64,000 nucleotides of DNA from Darksidea phi (GCA_030770425.1 JASJFT010000039.1:124001-188000); one strand, 5' to 3'. Positions 1 to 11,373 are shown, numbered from the stretch's first letter. The notes: generated from the letters alone by a model not told the origin. Numbers and translations are program-made.

Positions 1-603
1 CGCTGCCGGGGGACTTATGGCGGTTGAATCCTGGGCCGACGGTTCGGACGGGGAGGTCGCTGCGCGCGAGGACGCATGGTGAGGCGAAGGTAGCCGCGCT
101 GGCAGATGTAATAAGCTGGTCGAGTCGGGGACTCTTCTATCCATGGTGTTGTGGAGCCATAACAAATGACATTTAATGAGGCTCGTGATGCTAACGCGAC
201 GGGGGGTGACGCGCCGGACGCGCTAGGGCCGCTTTTCGCCTAGCATGTCCCGCCAAAGCCACGAGATGGCCTTGGGACGTGAGCGGCTCCAAGATCTCAT
301 ATCGGACCACAACATCAGGAGGCGGCGCCCGAAACCCCTCAATCGCAAGTCACCGCCCGGCTATGGATGCCACTTCGCACGCCTACACTGCACAAACGCC
401 CCCATCGTAAGGACGAGTCCCGCAGCCGCAGATCTCGCTTTTGTTTTTGCACCTGCAGGGAGACCGTCACTTCGCCGAGGTCATAACAGAGCGTCAACAC
501 ACCAGACCTCGCCCAGCAACCACGCACTGACGCCCCAGACGGCCATGTGTACCCCTCGAACGCCTCGTACCGTCCTCTAATCGCACACGACGACATCCAG
601 ACG
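1..603. other. Left-edge region without a supported gene
   Basis: No open frame here has convincing protein character. A short plus-strand frame (245-580) and a minus-strand frame (339-722) look like chance overlaps with the 5' part of the next gene. The stretch probably holds the promoter and 5' UTR of the gene starting at 604. Confidence 0.5.
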
Positions 604-2661
604 ATGCCCTCAGACCGCACCAACACCTCGCGGCCATTGAAGCCCTCCCTCGCTACCACCCGCACCGCGAAAACTCCCGTCACCCCGCGCCTCGCACCCT
701 CCGTAGCCTCAGCCAGCAGCAATCAGCCCGGTCGCAAGCCCCGCAGCGCCGTAACAAGCACACCGAGAGCGAACACGTCTGTCCATGAAGAGGTCACGCC
801 TGTCAAGTCCTTCATCAATAACAATGTTACTCCACGCTCGTCGGCGAGAAAGTCTCGCGTTGGCGTAGCCAGCCCGAACTCGACACCCAGCGGCACGCCT
901 TCCGGTACTCCGATCGCCTCACGGCCGGCGTCGACCGTTGATTTTCCCGCGAAAGAGCAGGGCCATGGCTATAGCGGGCTTGGGGCTAACGGCTTCTATA
1001 GTGCCCAGAACAACAGGCCAAGGAGTGTTGTGGGAGGAAACAACTACAATACCACGCCAACACCAAGGCTGCCACTATCCAATATATATAGTCATGCACC
1101 GGAAGTTAAAACGCAGGATGCCTCTTCTATGTTCTTCCATGCCAACGATGCTCGACCCCAAGAGCAACCGCCACCACCGCAAAAGAAAGCGCCCGTTTTC
1201 TTTTACGCCAACGGAAAACAAGATGACACCCCGCAGGCAACAGAAGTCCCATCCCCTCCGTTGTCATCTGTGGGCAGGGCGCAGCCAGAAAGCAAGTTCT
1301 TCCATGTAGATTCGCTATCGGAAGCGAAAGGCAGTCCACCGACCCTCACTCCACCACCCATGTCTGCGCCACCAGAGCCTTGGTCAAATAACAATACCAC
1401 ACAAGGCCAGCAGGCCCTCCGGCCGCCGTCTCCTTCGAAAGAGAACATGAATATGCATCTTTCCTACCGAAAAGGCGTGTCACAAGTACTTCGACCAAAT
1501 CTACACAGTCGATCATCCGCTTTGTCCATCCTATCTAGTCCGCACATCTCCGAAACTAATGCTGAACGCTCGACAAGAAGGTCCAGCGCTGCATCGTCTG
1601 CCGTGCATCTTGGTCACGCCAAGAGCGCAAGTTTATCATCAATCGATTCGACGAATTCGCTAAAAAAAGTCCACTCACACGACTTGTCTATTGTCACCCC
1701 CAGTCCGCTGCATAATGAGAAAAGAGTTGTCAGCAGTGGCTCGATACCCGAGAGCGTGGCATCCGCACCCGTTGAATCAACAGAGACTTTCTCGGGCTTG
1801 CCGTCTCCCAACCCTTTGAGTCCCACCAAAATTGCGCCAGGCCAAAGTGTTCTGGAACATGTGAATGAGCTTGCCGCAAATGCGCGACGGGAACGCAAAG
1901 TGTTAGACCTCGAAATTAGCAACAACTCTCTGCTTGCCATCAATCGATCACTTGAGAGGGAAGTCCGTAAGCAAAAAGCTGAGCTGAGGAGATTTAGACG
2001 GATGAGTAGGGCCGGTCGTTTCTCTGTCGATACCATCTCGACCCTCGAAGAGTTCTCCGCGATTGGGGTGAGTGAGCTTGGCGATCTGTCAGACATGGCA
2101 GAAGAAGAGGAAGAGCACGATGGGGAATCTGAAGACAGTGGCGACTCTTCCTTTGACGAAAGTACATTGAGCGCCGATGCGCTAGCAGAACGGGACGCTA
2201 CGCATCATTTACGAGATGAGAAACGGCTGCAGCTCGATCTAGCGAAACACCGGGAGCTTCTGGTCGACAGCCAGAAGATGAACCAGAGCTTAAAACGATG
2301 CATGAACTGGACTGAGGAGCTCATCAAGGAAGGAAAGAAGGCACTTGCGTACAAAGTCCATGTCAGTGACGTTCGACTTGGGGGCAGGGTCCTAAATTCT
2401 GAAGAGCATTTTGATGAGGAGCAGACTGCGGAATCGAAGACACTGCTGAGCGCTTGGACACCACCTCACCGAGCTACCGATCCGCTTGGCTCGATTACTC
2501 TGTCGCCTTCAGAGCGCACAGATCGGGACAGTGGTATTGACTTGGACGGCATGAAGCCCATTTTACCGGGAGTGCCACATATCATTTCACCTCTTGGATC
2601 ACCATTATCAGAAACGCCTCCACGACCGTCACTTGCAGGAGGTAGGCAAGACTTATACTAG
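604..2661 (+). CDS. Conserved-type fungal coiled-coil protein, function unknown
   Basis: Single-exon gene of 685 residues if the ATG at 604 is used. An in-frame ATG at 547 is possible, but the Ser/Thr/Pro/Arg-rich N-terminus starts more naturally at 604 (MPSDRTNTS). Residues 1 to about 400 are low-complexity and Ser/Pro-rich, with several SPxP and TPxR sites that could be phosphorylated. A coiled coil follows around residues 415-490, containing LDLEISNNSLLAINRSLERE and a basic stretch KQKAELRRFRR. Next come an acidic patch (EEEEEHDGESEDSGDSS) and a second short helix-forming segment (LAKHRELLVDSQKMNQSL). The C-terminal 90 residues are again disordered. There is no signal peptide, membrane span or catalytic motif. 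The layout suggests a cytoskeletal or polarity scaffold, but that is only inference from composition. Confidence 0.75.
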   Translation: MPSDRTNTSRPLKPSLATTRTAKTPVTPRLAPSVASASSNQPGRKPRSAVTSTPRANTSVHEEVTPVKSFINNNVTPRSSARKSRVGVASPNSTPSGTPSGTPIASRPASTVDFPAKEQGHGYSGLGANGFYSAQNNRPRSVVGGNNYNTTPTPRLPLSNIYSHAPEVKTQDASSMFFHANDARPQEQPPPPQKKAPVFFYANGKQDDTPQATEVPSPPLSSVGRAQPESKFFHVDSLSEAKGSPPTLTPPPMSAPPEPWSNNNTTQGQQALRPPSPSKENMNMHLSYRKGVSQVLRPNLHSRSSALSILSSPHISETNAERSTRRSSAASSAVHLGHAKSASLSSIDSTNSLKKVHSHDLSIVTPSPLHNEKRVVSSGSIPESVASAPVESTETFSGLPSPNPLSPTKIAPGQSVLEHVNELAANARRERKVLDLEISNNSLLAINRSLEREVRKQKAELRRFRRMSRAGRFSVDTISTLEEFSAIGVSELGDLSDMAEEEEEHDGESEDSGDSSFDESTLSADALAERDATHHLRDEKRLQLDLAKHRELLVDSQKMNQSLKRCMNWTEELIKEGKKALAYKVHVSDVRLGGRVLNSEEHFDEEQTAESKTLLSAWTPPHRATDPLGSITLSPSERTDRDSGIDLDGMKPILPGVPHIISPLGSPLSETPPRPSLAGGRQDLY

Positions 2662-3454
2662 TCCGCTAACACCAATCATCTACTATGCCTAATTTCTTTT
2701 GTCAAATACCACCACCTACCACGGCCTTCTTCCTAGCCTCGGCGTTACTTCAGGACCTCACGGCTGTATACACATTGGCGCAACCGGCTATTCACGTCGA
2801 GTGCGATCTCGACGTCCTACGAACTTTTCCTATGTCGTTCATCCATCCCTTTGGGAATATCTGTTTGCTCACACGCCCTTCCACGGCGTCTTTTCTTTTT
2901 CATCTAGTCCGCTCGCAGATTGTTCTATGTCGCCGACGAGCCAGTTGGCTGTGGATTTGGCAGCTAGCCTATGCTCTGGCGAAAAGTGGCTGTATTTGTA
3001 TATGTAGTTTTATGAGATACCCCATTGAGTACGTAGCGAAATCCAAGAGATTGAAGTCAAGCCATGAATACCCCGATTCTTAATAAGGCTGCCCCAATTA
3101 AGGATAGGGGCGCCCTCATCAAGGATGAAGGCACAGTACCATAGTGCCGACGGTGTGATACGATCTAGATGTTCCCTCGCCGCGGTATGGAATGAGTGCT
3201 GACGACATGTCTACAGGGGTCTGACATTGTTGCCTAGCCTAGTGGAAAGAGCGCCAGAACTAGAGCATGCGGCGTGGAGGGCAACCTTGGGGTATTTAGT
3301 AGGCGTTGACGACTGCTTTTTTTCAGCGTACAATCCGATCTTTTCTCAACCTACCACTTCGGAAGGCTAACAACAACCCTCCCCCAATCGTGTTCAAAAA
3401 CATCAATCTCGATAAACACCATCCGGCTACCTCACGCTGCATCTCCGTTTAAAG
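2662..3454. other. Intergenic, probable 3' UTR and GNAT promoter
   Basis: Short frames at 2685-3083 have no protein character. The stretch from about 3320 is rich in CT and CAA runs, typical of a fungal 5' UTR just before the acetyltransferase start. No RNA gene or repeat is visible. Confidence 0.5.
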
Positions 3455-4218
3455 ATGGGGTTCGAGCTGCACAAAGTAACCTCTCCGTCCGAGTTCGACG
3501 CAATATGGCCCGTTCGCTTCAAAGCCTTTCAAGCGCCCTACAATACTTGCTTGAAATTCTTCAATCCAATACATACGACCCTCGATGCTGCGATCGAGGC
3601 TTCCAAGGCCCGTCACATTCAGATGTGGAAAGATGATCCAGCATGTCACTGGATCAAAGTGATTGAGAAGGAGTCTGGAAAAGTAGCAGGCGCAGCATGT
3701 TGGAACATCAATCTAGAAGTACAAGCGCCAAGTGAGACAAAAAAGCCATTCAATGCATACTGGCATATCCAAGGTTCGGATGAGAAAGCTTTTGCCGAGA
3801 AGCTCATGGGAGGATTGAAGAGTTTCGTCGCTGAAAGGGTAACGGGGCCGCATCTAGGTTTGTGCCGATTATGTCTTCGAGAAAACGAGGCTTACTGTAG
3901 ACAGAGCTTGGAGTCATGTTTGTTGATCCCGACTATCGCCGTCAAGGCCTGGCTCGGATGTTGATGGAATGGGGCACCCACAAAGCCGATGCCTTCGGTG
4001 TAGACACGATTATTGTATCTGCCCCTGATGCGGCGTCCGCCTACGAGAAGTGCGGCTTCGGACGCGTGGAGCAGATTGACATTGACTTCACCATTGCAAA
4101 TCCGAGCGAGAAGTGGATCGAGTATCAGGAGGAAGACCTTAGGTCCTTTCTCATGTGGAAACCTGCAGGCAGAGATTACCAACCTGGTGACAAAGTACCA
4201 TGGGACGTTGAGGCTTGA
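3455..4218 (+). CDS. GNAT-family N-acetyltransferase
   Basis: Two exons, 3455-3838 and 3901-4218, with a 62-bp intron (GTAACG donor, TGTAG acceptor, phase 0) give 233 residues, a usual length for this fungal family. The diagnostic part is in exon 2: a beta-strand ELGVMFVDPDY followed by the acetyl-CoA pyrophosphate-binding loop RRQGLARML, then the helix AYEKCGFGRVEQ typical of the GNAT C-terminus. The N-terminal half (FDAIWPVRFKAF...) matches the fungal single-domain type that acetylates small molecules or unknown amines. The substrate cannot be told from sequence. It is a cytoplasmic candidate with no targeting signal. Without splicing, exon 1 runs into unrelated residues that lack the acetyl-CoA loop, which supports the intron. 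Confidence 0.85.
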
Positions 4219-4989
4219 GGGAATCCTGCTTTATGGGCATCAAGTACATCTCTGCTTTCCGCGCGGTAAGTTTTGCGTTCATCGTACACTAGATCAGTCG
4301 GCGTAGTCGACCCATCGAATTAGTTCATCCAATTATAGCTGTACGGCATCCTGAACGTTTGAGTAACTCCATGCCCGGTGGATGCGAGACGAGATACTGG
4401 TAATTTGCTGGGCGCCGTTAGGCGTTAAGAATTGGTCATTGTAACTCCGTAGGATCGCACACCGCTAAAGGACCGGGTATAGCTATCGAACGAAAAAGGC
4501 CCATCCATAACCAAACATCGGGGATGTAAAAGGCACGAGAATGTATTGTGACATAGGCGCTCCCCATCACATTCAACAACACAAACAGCACAGCATAGCG
4601 CATGTCTCGAAAACAAAAGGAACTCGCAATAAATATCGCCACAGAAACACATTTCTACCCCCAATGCTGTCCTGATAGTCCAAGACCATCTTTCCAAAGG
4701 TAACAAATTCCCTCAAACGAACGATTAAAAGATGTCAAGAATATGGCGCCCAAGACGCCCATCCAAATAAGAAGGAGGTAATGGCAGCTAATTTTCTGAC
4801 GAGGAGCAAAGGAGATGATGGTGTGAGATGGCTTGGAATAGCATGTCCACCGGAGGCTATTATACAACGTACACCGGACCGGCCTTGCTAATATTAAAAA
4901 GATGCGGAGACAACGACCGCGTACATGGGGCCGGATGGCAAGAAACGGATGGTGAAAAGTGTGCATAGGCGGAAGCTGGTCCCCTACAT
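4219..4989. other. Convergent intergenic region (GNAT / syntaxin 3' ends)
   Basis: Lies between the 3' ends of two converging genes. Only short, weak frames are present, and nothing resembling an RNA gene is seen. It presumably contains both 3' UTRs. Confidence 0.5.
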
Positions 4990-6029
4990 CTATTTCTTGT
5001 TGATAGCGACGACCACACCCACCACGACGGCGATGATGATGATAATGATGACGCAGATAAGCAAGCACCACCACTTCTTGCGACGGGCGCTGCGCGCCTT
5101 CTCGATGGCGCCGCCGATCTCTGTGTTCGCCTGGACGACGTTCTCGTGGATCTCTTCGCCCTTTTGCTCGATATTCTCGACGAGGGGCTCCTGCTGCATG
5201 ACGATCTGGTCAAGGTCTTGGAACAGCTGGGCGAGCTCCACCATCTGTTGCTCGATCTTCTGGATGGCATCGTGGCGCTCCTTGACGTTACGAAGAGTCG
5301 ATGATGCTTGGCCGCGGCGGTCGGAGCTGAGGAGCTGCAATATATGTTAGACACAGTACATAAAGCCGGGTAGAAGATGCTTACAGCTTGCTGGAAAATA
5401 GGAGCGTCGGGATTGTCAACGGCCTGTCGAACCTCCTCTTCTGTGGCATCGGGCCGCACAATACGGTACTGGCGCTCAGCAGCCGCCTGTGAATCCCGCC
5501 TGAAGTCGGACTCGAGGTTCTGGTAGCGGTTGATGGTGGCCTTCAACCTGCGGTCCACCTTGCCAACCTGTGGCGCATTTCGAGGGTTGCCCGACTCCGG
5601 CTTTGATTTGATGTTCTTGACGCGCGTAACCAGGGCGCGGTAACCTGTCATAATCTGCGAACTCAGGTTCGTGATCTCGCCTGACGGCATGTCCGGCCGC
5701 GCTAGCACCTGCTTAAATGTGCGCTCGAGGTTGTCTAGTTGTCCGTCGAGCTGGTCGAGCGCGCGGTCGACCTCGCGGCATTCGTTGAGGATGGCATTGG
5801 GGTCGGCGCCGCGTCCGCTCTCCTGTCCGTAGGGCTGCATCTCCATGGCGCTCGCTGCTCGCTGTCAGATGTGTTCTACGCGTTGACAAAGCACCAGCGT
5901 ACGGTCGTCGTAGCGGCCCTCCGAGTAGTTATTGTACCGACCGTTATTCTGGCCTTGGCCGTCCCTCTGGTCATAGGGATTCGCGCCGTAGCCCATCTGC
6001 TGGTAGCCGCCGTTTCCGTACTGTGACAT
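4990..6029 (-). CDS. SSO1: Plasma-membrane syntaxin, SSO1/SSO2 type (Qa-SNARE)
   Basis: Three exons (6029-5903, 5854-5385, 5334-4990) with introns of 48 and 50 bp give 313 residues. Exon 1 encodes a Gly/Asn/Tyr-rich leader (MSQYGNGGYQQMGYG). Exon 2 carries the Habc regulatory bundle, with CREVDRALDQLDGQLDNLER near its start and KATINRYQNLESDFRRDSQ later. Exon 3 carries the SNARE helix (ELAQLFQDLDQIVMQQEPLV) with the central-layer Gln, a basic juxtamembrane stretch (KARSARRKKWW) and a C-terminal anchor (CLLICVIIIIIIAVVVGVVV). Known role of the family: the target-membrane Qa-SNARE for exocytic vesicle fusion, partnered by Sec9 and Snc, under Sec1 control. The phases (1, then 0) restore one frame. 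The ATG at 6029 was chosen because the leader is in frame with the Habc exon through a phase-1 intron. Confidence 0.92.
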
Positions 6030-6805
6030 CGTGGTCGTCAGTAAAGGTTGTGTTGTGTGAATGAAGTGAGGAAAGATGCAAGGGCATGACAAATATCGGG
6101 ACAATGGCAACAGGGCGGCTTACACTCATGGCGATGAAACCCGATGGGTGTGGTGTGTGGATTCTGGAGACTCCTGAGACGCTCGTCGCCTAATTGTAGC
6201 ACTACTGATCGAGGTCGAGGCAGGAATTGGCAGAGAAGATGTCGGCGGCGCGCACGAGCGGTGGATTCAATGCAATGCAAAAGAAAAAAGGGTGCGGGCT
6301 GGGGTGAGATGTTCGGTTTTGGGCGTTGCCTTGCCGTTCCCCGGGGCTGTGAGTGAGCTGAGCGAAGGTCCGGCCCAGCCCTGTCAAAGGCGCTACGCTA
6401 GCCGCATCCGGCCGGCCAGTGAATTAGCAACGCTCACCCCAGTGCTCACTGATGGCTCTATTTTTGACCCCCCTACTACAGTAGCCGCCTCGTTCATAGG
6501 ATGCTGAAGAGGCAACGCTTGCGAGAGCTTCAGAAGTTGGTCCCCTCCACTTTATCCTAGATTCGCTGCATCATGTCTCACTGTGCGCACTATGCAATGC
6601 AGCATCGGAGCGGACTCGTATGGCAAGGGTCCGATCAGCTAAGCGCAGCCTTAAAGTTGTACTTGCGCCCTGCGTGAAGGTTGCGAACGCCGCCACACTG
6701 TGGTTGGGTATCTAACTCCACTGACCAACTCTAGCCTATCCTACAAACAAGCGCCCGCGCGATAGGAAAAGTCTATCCACACACTTCGACCCAAAACCGA
6801 CCCCG
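6030..6805. other. Intergenic, syntaxin promoter and NPT1 3' flank
   Basis: Upstream of the syntaxin gene and downstream of the phosphoribosyltransferase gene, both on the minus strand. Short frames are present without protein character. No repeat or RNA gene was seen. Confidence 0.5.
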
Positions 6806-8392
6806 CTATGAAGCGGCTGGCTGATCCGCCGACCCCCACCGTGTGCTTTCGTTACCGCCTGCCCATGTCTTTTCGGTATAGCCTAAGCGTTGCTTGACCT
6901 CCGCAACTGTCGCCTTGTCGCCCGTGTTCTTGCCGATGTTATCGCTAATCTTCACAGCATGGCGTCCAGAGGCGGATGCGACCTTGATGACAATGTTGAG
7001 TGGCACTGACTTCTTCCCGGTCGACTGTTGAACGAAGTCGTTGGTTAAGAACGTTCCGACGCCAAAGGTCGGCTGGAAGCCCGCCTTCTCTGCTGCCGCC
7101 TTGTACTTTAGGCACAAATCGATGTTGAGCGAATCGGAGAAGACAATCGTCTTCTTCGCCTTGATGCCCTGCTCGTCGTAGAACTTGCGCATCATTTGCA
7201 CAAAATCCAGCGGATCGCCAGAATCCTGTCGCACGCCCGCGAAGACCTCGGCATACGTCTTCCTAGGCTTGCCCGCGCCATCGATGCCGGCCTTGATCGG
7301 AGGCTCGGTGTAGGCCAGTGTTTGCACGTCTGGTGTCGTCGTATCCTCCGCAGAGGCGAGTGTTGTTGCGCCTCCCTGTGCAGCGGTCGTGATCTCCGGG
7401 ATCAATTGTTTGAAGGCCTTCAAAAACGTCGGCGTCCCGAAGGTATCTGTGAGCGCGATGGAAAGCACGCCCTCGCCGAAGGTCGACGTCCAGTACTCCA
7501 GCGCAATCTCGTTCGCGTGCTCGTAGTCATTTGTGATGGCTGCAACGCCCATGAACCACTCATGCGCTACAGTTCCAACAGGGAGAAGGCCATGCTTCAT
7601 TGCAAAGTGCACGTTGCTCGTTCCCGTGAGCTTGCCCTTCCATCCCTTCTGGGCTGCCTCGGCCTCGGCGCGGCGCAAGCCCTGGAGCACTAGATCCTGG
7701 GTGTGGTAGTCGCGTCGTCGCCGCGTACCAAATTCGGAAAAGACGCAGCCTTCCTCTAGCAACTTCGCTCCCTTGTGGTATGCCTGCTCGATCTGGCCAG
7801 CATAACTCCAGTCTGTATCACAGAACTTGAAGTACGCCTCGCTGACTAGTGCGAGTAAGGGTATCTCGTACAGGATCGTGTCCACCCACAATCCTTCAGT
7901 ATGTATACTGAAATCGCCGAGGTCACTGTCCGAACCGGTGTCGTCAATCGGCTTGAAGTTGAGCTTTAGTTGCTTGGAGGGACGGAGGCGGAACTTGGAG
8001 AGGAAAATCAGGTACTGCGCGTTAAGGTACGGGCAGGTAGTCTTGAGAAACTGGAACTCGTCATCGGATAGAGATATGTTCTCAAGTTCTACATGGTGTC
8101 AGTGCTGTTGAAAGGAAAGGAAAGGGAGAAATATGGTACACACTCTCCACTTGGGCTTGGAGCCACAGGAAGGCTTTGCGATTGAGTTTCTTGTCTGGTG
8201 TGCGGTTTGTGAAGCTGTATGTGACAAGAACGTCGGGGAAGTACTTCAACACGCAACATTGCATCGTCAATTTGTAGAGATCGCTGGCGCTTGGTTAGCA
8301 GCAGTAATCCTATATGCTTCTTCGGCATCAACGTACGTATCGAGGAGCGAAAAGATGCCCTCAGGCAGAGTCAAAGAAATCGCCCCAGCCAT
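6806..8392 (-). CDS. NPT1: Nicotinate phosphoribosyltransferase (NAPRTase)
   Basis: Exons 8392-8337, 8283-8144 and 8088-6806, with introns of 53 and 55 bp, give 492 residues. The enzyme converts nicotinate and PRPP to nicotinate mononucleotide in the Preiss-Handler NAD salvage route (nucleus and cytoplasm in yeast). The start MAGAISLTLPEG leads into the LLDTDLYKLTMQ motif, which is rebuilt across intron 1. Further family motifs are FSEFGTRRRR, GTSNVHFA, TDTFGTPTF, VRQDSGDP, FSDSLN and FGVGTFLTNDF. Compared with the yeast enzyme (429 residues) there is an insertion of about 50 residues before VRQDSGDP, rich in Ala, Thr and Gly (AAQGGATTLASAEDTTTPDV). Intron 2 uses a weak GTGTGT donor, but only this choice joins VE to KLENISLSDDE in frame. 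Confidence 0.95.
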
Positions 8393-8770
8393 TATGAAAA
8401 GATGCGTCCTGTGTAGATGTGTACTGTGTAAGGTGGACGTCAAAGGTGAGTTGCTGTGCGATGTGGATGGAGGGATGGTGGGGCAGAGAGCTTTTATGCT
8501 CCGTTAGGCTGTTACGCGGCGCGTTGTCAGGTAGTAGTGCTACTTTTGTACCTGACATTGAAGCGGAACAAGCTTTGCTGTGAAAGACGGCGGAGGCAAC
8601 TCGGAGCACTACGATTATGCGTGGCCGGTGACGGAGTGAAACGCGTTGTATGCTGGAGGGTCCAAATGTCCACGCTTCGCTATCGATAAGTAAGCGGCGT
8701 GGCTGGACCCTTGCGGCGTTTCTAAATATCTCGGCCGTGCCCCAGCGTCTCCCCTCTTTCAACCCAAGAC
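8393..8770. promoter_or_regulatory. Divergent promoter between NPT1 and the b5-domain gene
   Basis: A 378-bp gap between two genes transcribed outward from it. It must hold both promoters. I see no clear TATA box and no coding sequence. Confidence 0.5.
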
Positions 8771-9778
8771 ATGATTGTCGCTGTTTCACTGATCGCGATA
8801 TCGCTGTCTATTCTGTTTTACAAGCATTCTCCCTCGACATGGACCTTCTACCCGCACGCCCCCGGCAAAGTACCCGCTGGCGAAGACGGCGAGACGTCGC
8901 AAAATGGCAGCGCGGCGCAGCGCGTCCCAGCTAAAGAGCGCGCAGGAGAGCATCAGACCCACACGAATCGCGAAAACCCGAGCCTTTCAACCTCTCCGTC
9001 GCCTCAAACGACGCCTAAGGCGCGCTCAAAAGACGCTCCGAATGACAGTGCGATACCCACCTTCACGCTCGCCGAGCACGAAAGCTCCGACGAGGAAGAA
9101 GAGGACAACCTGCCTCCGCCGTCGTTCCCAGCTATGAACTCAGTGCAGAGGGCTTCTGTCCAGCCTAGATCCACTGGCATGGCGCCACCTCCAAAACCAC
9201 CTCACATGGCACCCCCGCCAAAGATCACCTCGCTCATGCCGCCGCCACGAATAAACCCGTCAAATCTCCGCGCCCTTCCCTCCGCCTCGCAGTCGATGCA
9301 CGTTTCGTCCACCGGGCCGCTGCCGAATCGTGGTCCTGCGCCAAATCGTGGCACTCCGACGCTGGGCGGAGGTCTCGCGCCTCCAGTAAAGACGCCAAAC
9401 GCACGTGGCAAGGTACTTTTGTCGCCAGGCCACTCGCCGCTAGACTGGGCGAACCTTCAGCGTTCTGGGAAGAACCTTTCTGGCGTTCCTTCGCTCATCC
9501 GCGTTACACCTAGTATGCTCAAGGAAAAAAACGGGCGCAAAGGGAAGCCCGCGTGGACGAACTATCAAGGCAAAGTGTACAATATAACACCGTATCTGCC
9601 TTTCCATCCAGGAGGCGAGGGTGAGCTGAGAAGAGCCGCAGGGAAAGATGGTGGGAGGCTCTTCATGGAGGTGCACCCTTGGGTGAACTGGGACAACATG
9701 CTTGGCGAGTGTATCGTTGGCATCATGGTTGCCGAAGAACAGGCGCCCGCTGCGAGCAGCTTAGAGGATATGGATTGA
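8771..9778 (+). CDS. Membrane-anchored cytochrome b5-domain protein
   Basis: Intronless, 335 residues. Residues 1-17 (MIVAVSLIAISLSILFY) form an N-terminal membrane anchor or uncleaved signal. Residues 20 to about 235 are disordered and Pro-rich, with repeated short APPPKPPHMAPPPK-like units. Residues 240-320 are a cytochrome b5 heme-binding domain: VTPSMLKE, then WTNYQGKVYNITPYLPFHPG, then GELRRAAGKDGGRLF, then EVHPWVNWDNML. The His of HPGG and the His of EVHPW are the expected axial heme ligands. The spacing and the RAAGKDG / VHxWVN signature resemble the b5 domain of NCB5OR-type reductases rather than microsomal b5. No reductase domain follows, so it must take electrons from a separate protein. 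The substrate is unknown. It is likely an ER or other endomembrane protein. Confidence 0.85.
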   Translation: MIVAVSLIAISLSILFYKHSPSTWTFYPHAPGKVPAGEDGETSQNGSAAQRVPAKERAGEHQTHTNRENPSLSTSPSPQTTPKARSKDAPNDSAIPTFTLAEHESSDEEEEDNLPPPSFPAMNSVQRASVQPRSTGMAPPPKPPHMAPPPKITSLMPPPRINPSNLRALPSASQSMHVSSTGPLPNRGPAPNRGTPTLGGGLAPPVKTPNARGKVLLSPGHSPLDWANLQRSGKNLSGVPSLIRVTPSMLKEKNGRKGKPAWTNYQGKVYNITPYLPFHPGGEGELRRAAGKDGGRLFMEVHPWVNWDNMLGECIVGIMVAEEQAPAASSLEDMD

Positions 9779-10361
9779 TTTGATGATACCCCATAGACAA
9801 GATATAGAGTCGGTCTGCCTTTCACTTCTAGCCCTTTCCCTCGCCTCTGTCACTGCTCTATTGTGACTTTCTCTGTGGCAATTTCGTGCCTTGACCTCCT
9901 GTTCTCATATTTATACAGTCCATCGCTGCATCCTTTTTTCTTTGGCAGATTTGCAGCTTCTGTAGAAACGTATGGTAAGATGCAGGTGCTTCCTTTATCA
10001 TCGCATCGCACCTTGCAACAACGCTCAACAAGCCTCGACTTTGCACGTGTGGTCCTGAGTACCCTTAAGCCGGAACACGCGCAGAAAATTCACGCCCTTT
10101 GAATGTTGAGCATTACCAACCAGGGTACTGGATTCAACTAATCTTACGCACCCCACCCATATCGATGACAATGTGACTCGGTACAGTCAACCCAAAGAGA
10201 ACACTATCGACGATGTCTACCACTATAACCTCCTCCGCTTTGCATACATCATATATCAAGTATGGCTAAACGCGAAGGTGTGTAGAGGCTTCTCGAACTA
10301 CGAACAGCATATTTAGACAACGTCCTACGTATAGAGGAATACCGAACCGGCCTGCCTCACC
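9779..10361. other. Intergenic
   Basis: No gene-like frame. The last 120 bases are probably the promoter and 5' UTR of the membrane-protein gene starting at 10362, whose ATG has a good context (tcaccATGg). Confidence 0.5.
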
Positions 10362-11023
10362 ATGGACCGCGCTCGACTACCCACTCCTCTCGGCTACGCA
10401 CATCGTACGTATTGCCGATCTCTACTGCCCATCCTCCAACCAGCACGCAAGCACGACATCTCACAGACAGCAGTCATCGCTCGTTGCGCGGCTCTCCTCT
10501 CCGTCCACGCCACTCTCACAATCGCCCTCTACCTCTCCATCTTTTACTCGCATACCAACCCCGTCCTCTATGCCGTTCTGCTCTGGGTAGCAATCGCCGA
10601 CAATGCTGAAATCCTCGCACTTATTACGAACCCTCGAGACGCCATCGGGCGCGCTACTGCGGGTCTCTTGCTTCTTTGGGAAGCGGTGGGGTTGGTGATG
10701 TTCCTCATCGCATACTTGATAACGTATGGCGCAAAATGGAACTGGAAGGGGCCGAGCATAGAGCAAGGAACGGAGCAGAATGAGGCACAAGACGGGAAAT
10801 CGGGGAAGAGGAGTTTGTATCTGAGTAGATTGTGGCAGGCTGTGCTTCTTGCAGTGTGAGTTGTGCTTGATTGTGCTCGAGGGAAAGGAGTCTGATCCGT
10901 AGCAACAGGGTTTTGCGGACTGTGCTAATTCTGCTCTGTACGATTGATGCCAGGCGTTTGAGAGCGCGGGCGCAGACTCGGCAGCGAGTTGGGCTGTCTC
11001 TTATAGATTCCATTCGGCCGTAG
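10362..11023 (+). CDS. Small four-helix membrane protein, function unknown
   Basis: Two exons (10362-10855 and 10909-11023), joined across a 53-bp intron with a consensus GTGAGT donor and CAACAG acceptor (phase 2), give 202 residues. Four hydrophobic segments are visible: about residues 38-60 (VIARCAALLSVHATLTIALY), 67-88 (VLYAVLLWVAIADNAEILAL), 98-122 (TAGLLLLWEAVGLVMFLIAY) and, created by splicing, about 160-178 (WQAVLLAVVLRTVLILLCTI). Reading through the intron would stop inside the fourth helix, so the intron is needed for the whole protein. The tail after the last helix is basic (RRLRARAQTRQR). I do not recognise a family. It could be an ER or vacuolar membrane protein, but nothing in the sequence fixes that. 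Confidence 0.65.
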
Positions 11024-11355
11024 AGTTCGCCAGGTTCTTTCTCCAATATCTATAGACGGGATAGCCTTAATCGCCAACCTATCAAGATATACATAAAAGT
11101 TGGGGTATGAAGTCAGAAAAACTCATCACAAGCACTATTAGTACCTGTTGTTGATTAGAGGCCACGCTGCCTCGCGATTGCGACGTCGTCTGGATCGCTG
11201 AACTGCATACCACCAACGAATATGTAGCGGTAGGAACAACACGCACACGCTATGTAGCACCGGAGAGCTCATCGATCGACGAGCAATCTTGATAGGAACA
11301 TTCGCATAGAGGATCTCATCAAGTGCCATATACTATGTTTATTTGATGCAAACCG

Positions 11356-11373
11356 CCCCCCCCCCCGCCCCCC
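11356..11373. repeat. Poly-C homopolymer tract
   Basis: Eleven C, one G, then six C. Such a run is prone to slippage and to sequencing error, so its exact length should not be trusted. Confidence 0.8.

Noticed and set aside
245..580. Open frame of 111 residues on the plus strand
   Set aside because: Arg/Pro/His-rich with no family-like pattern. It overlaps the leader of the gene at 604 in another frame.
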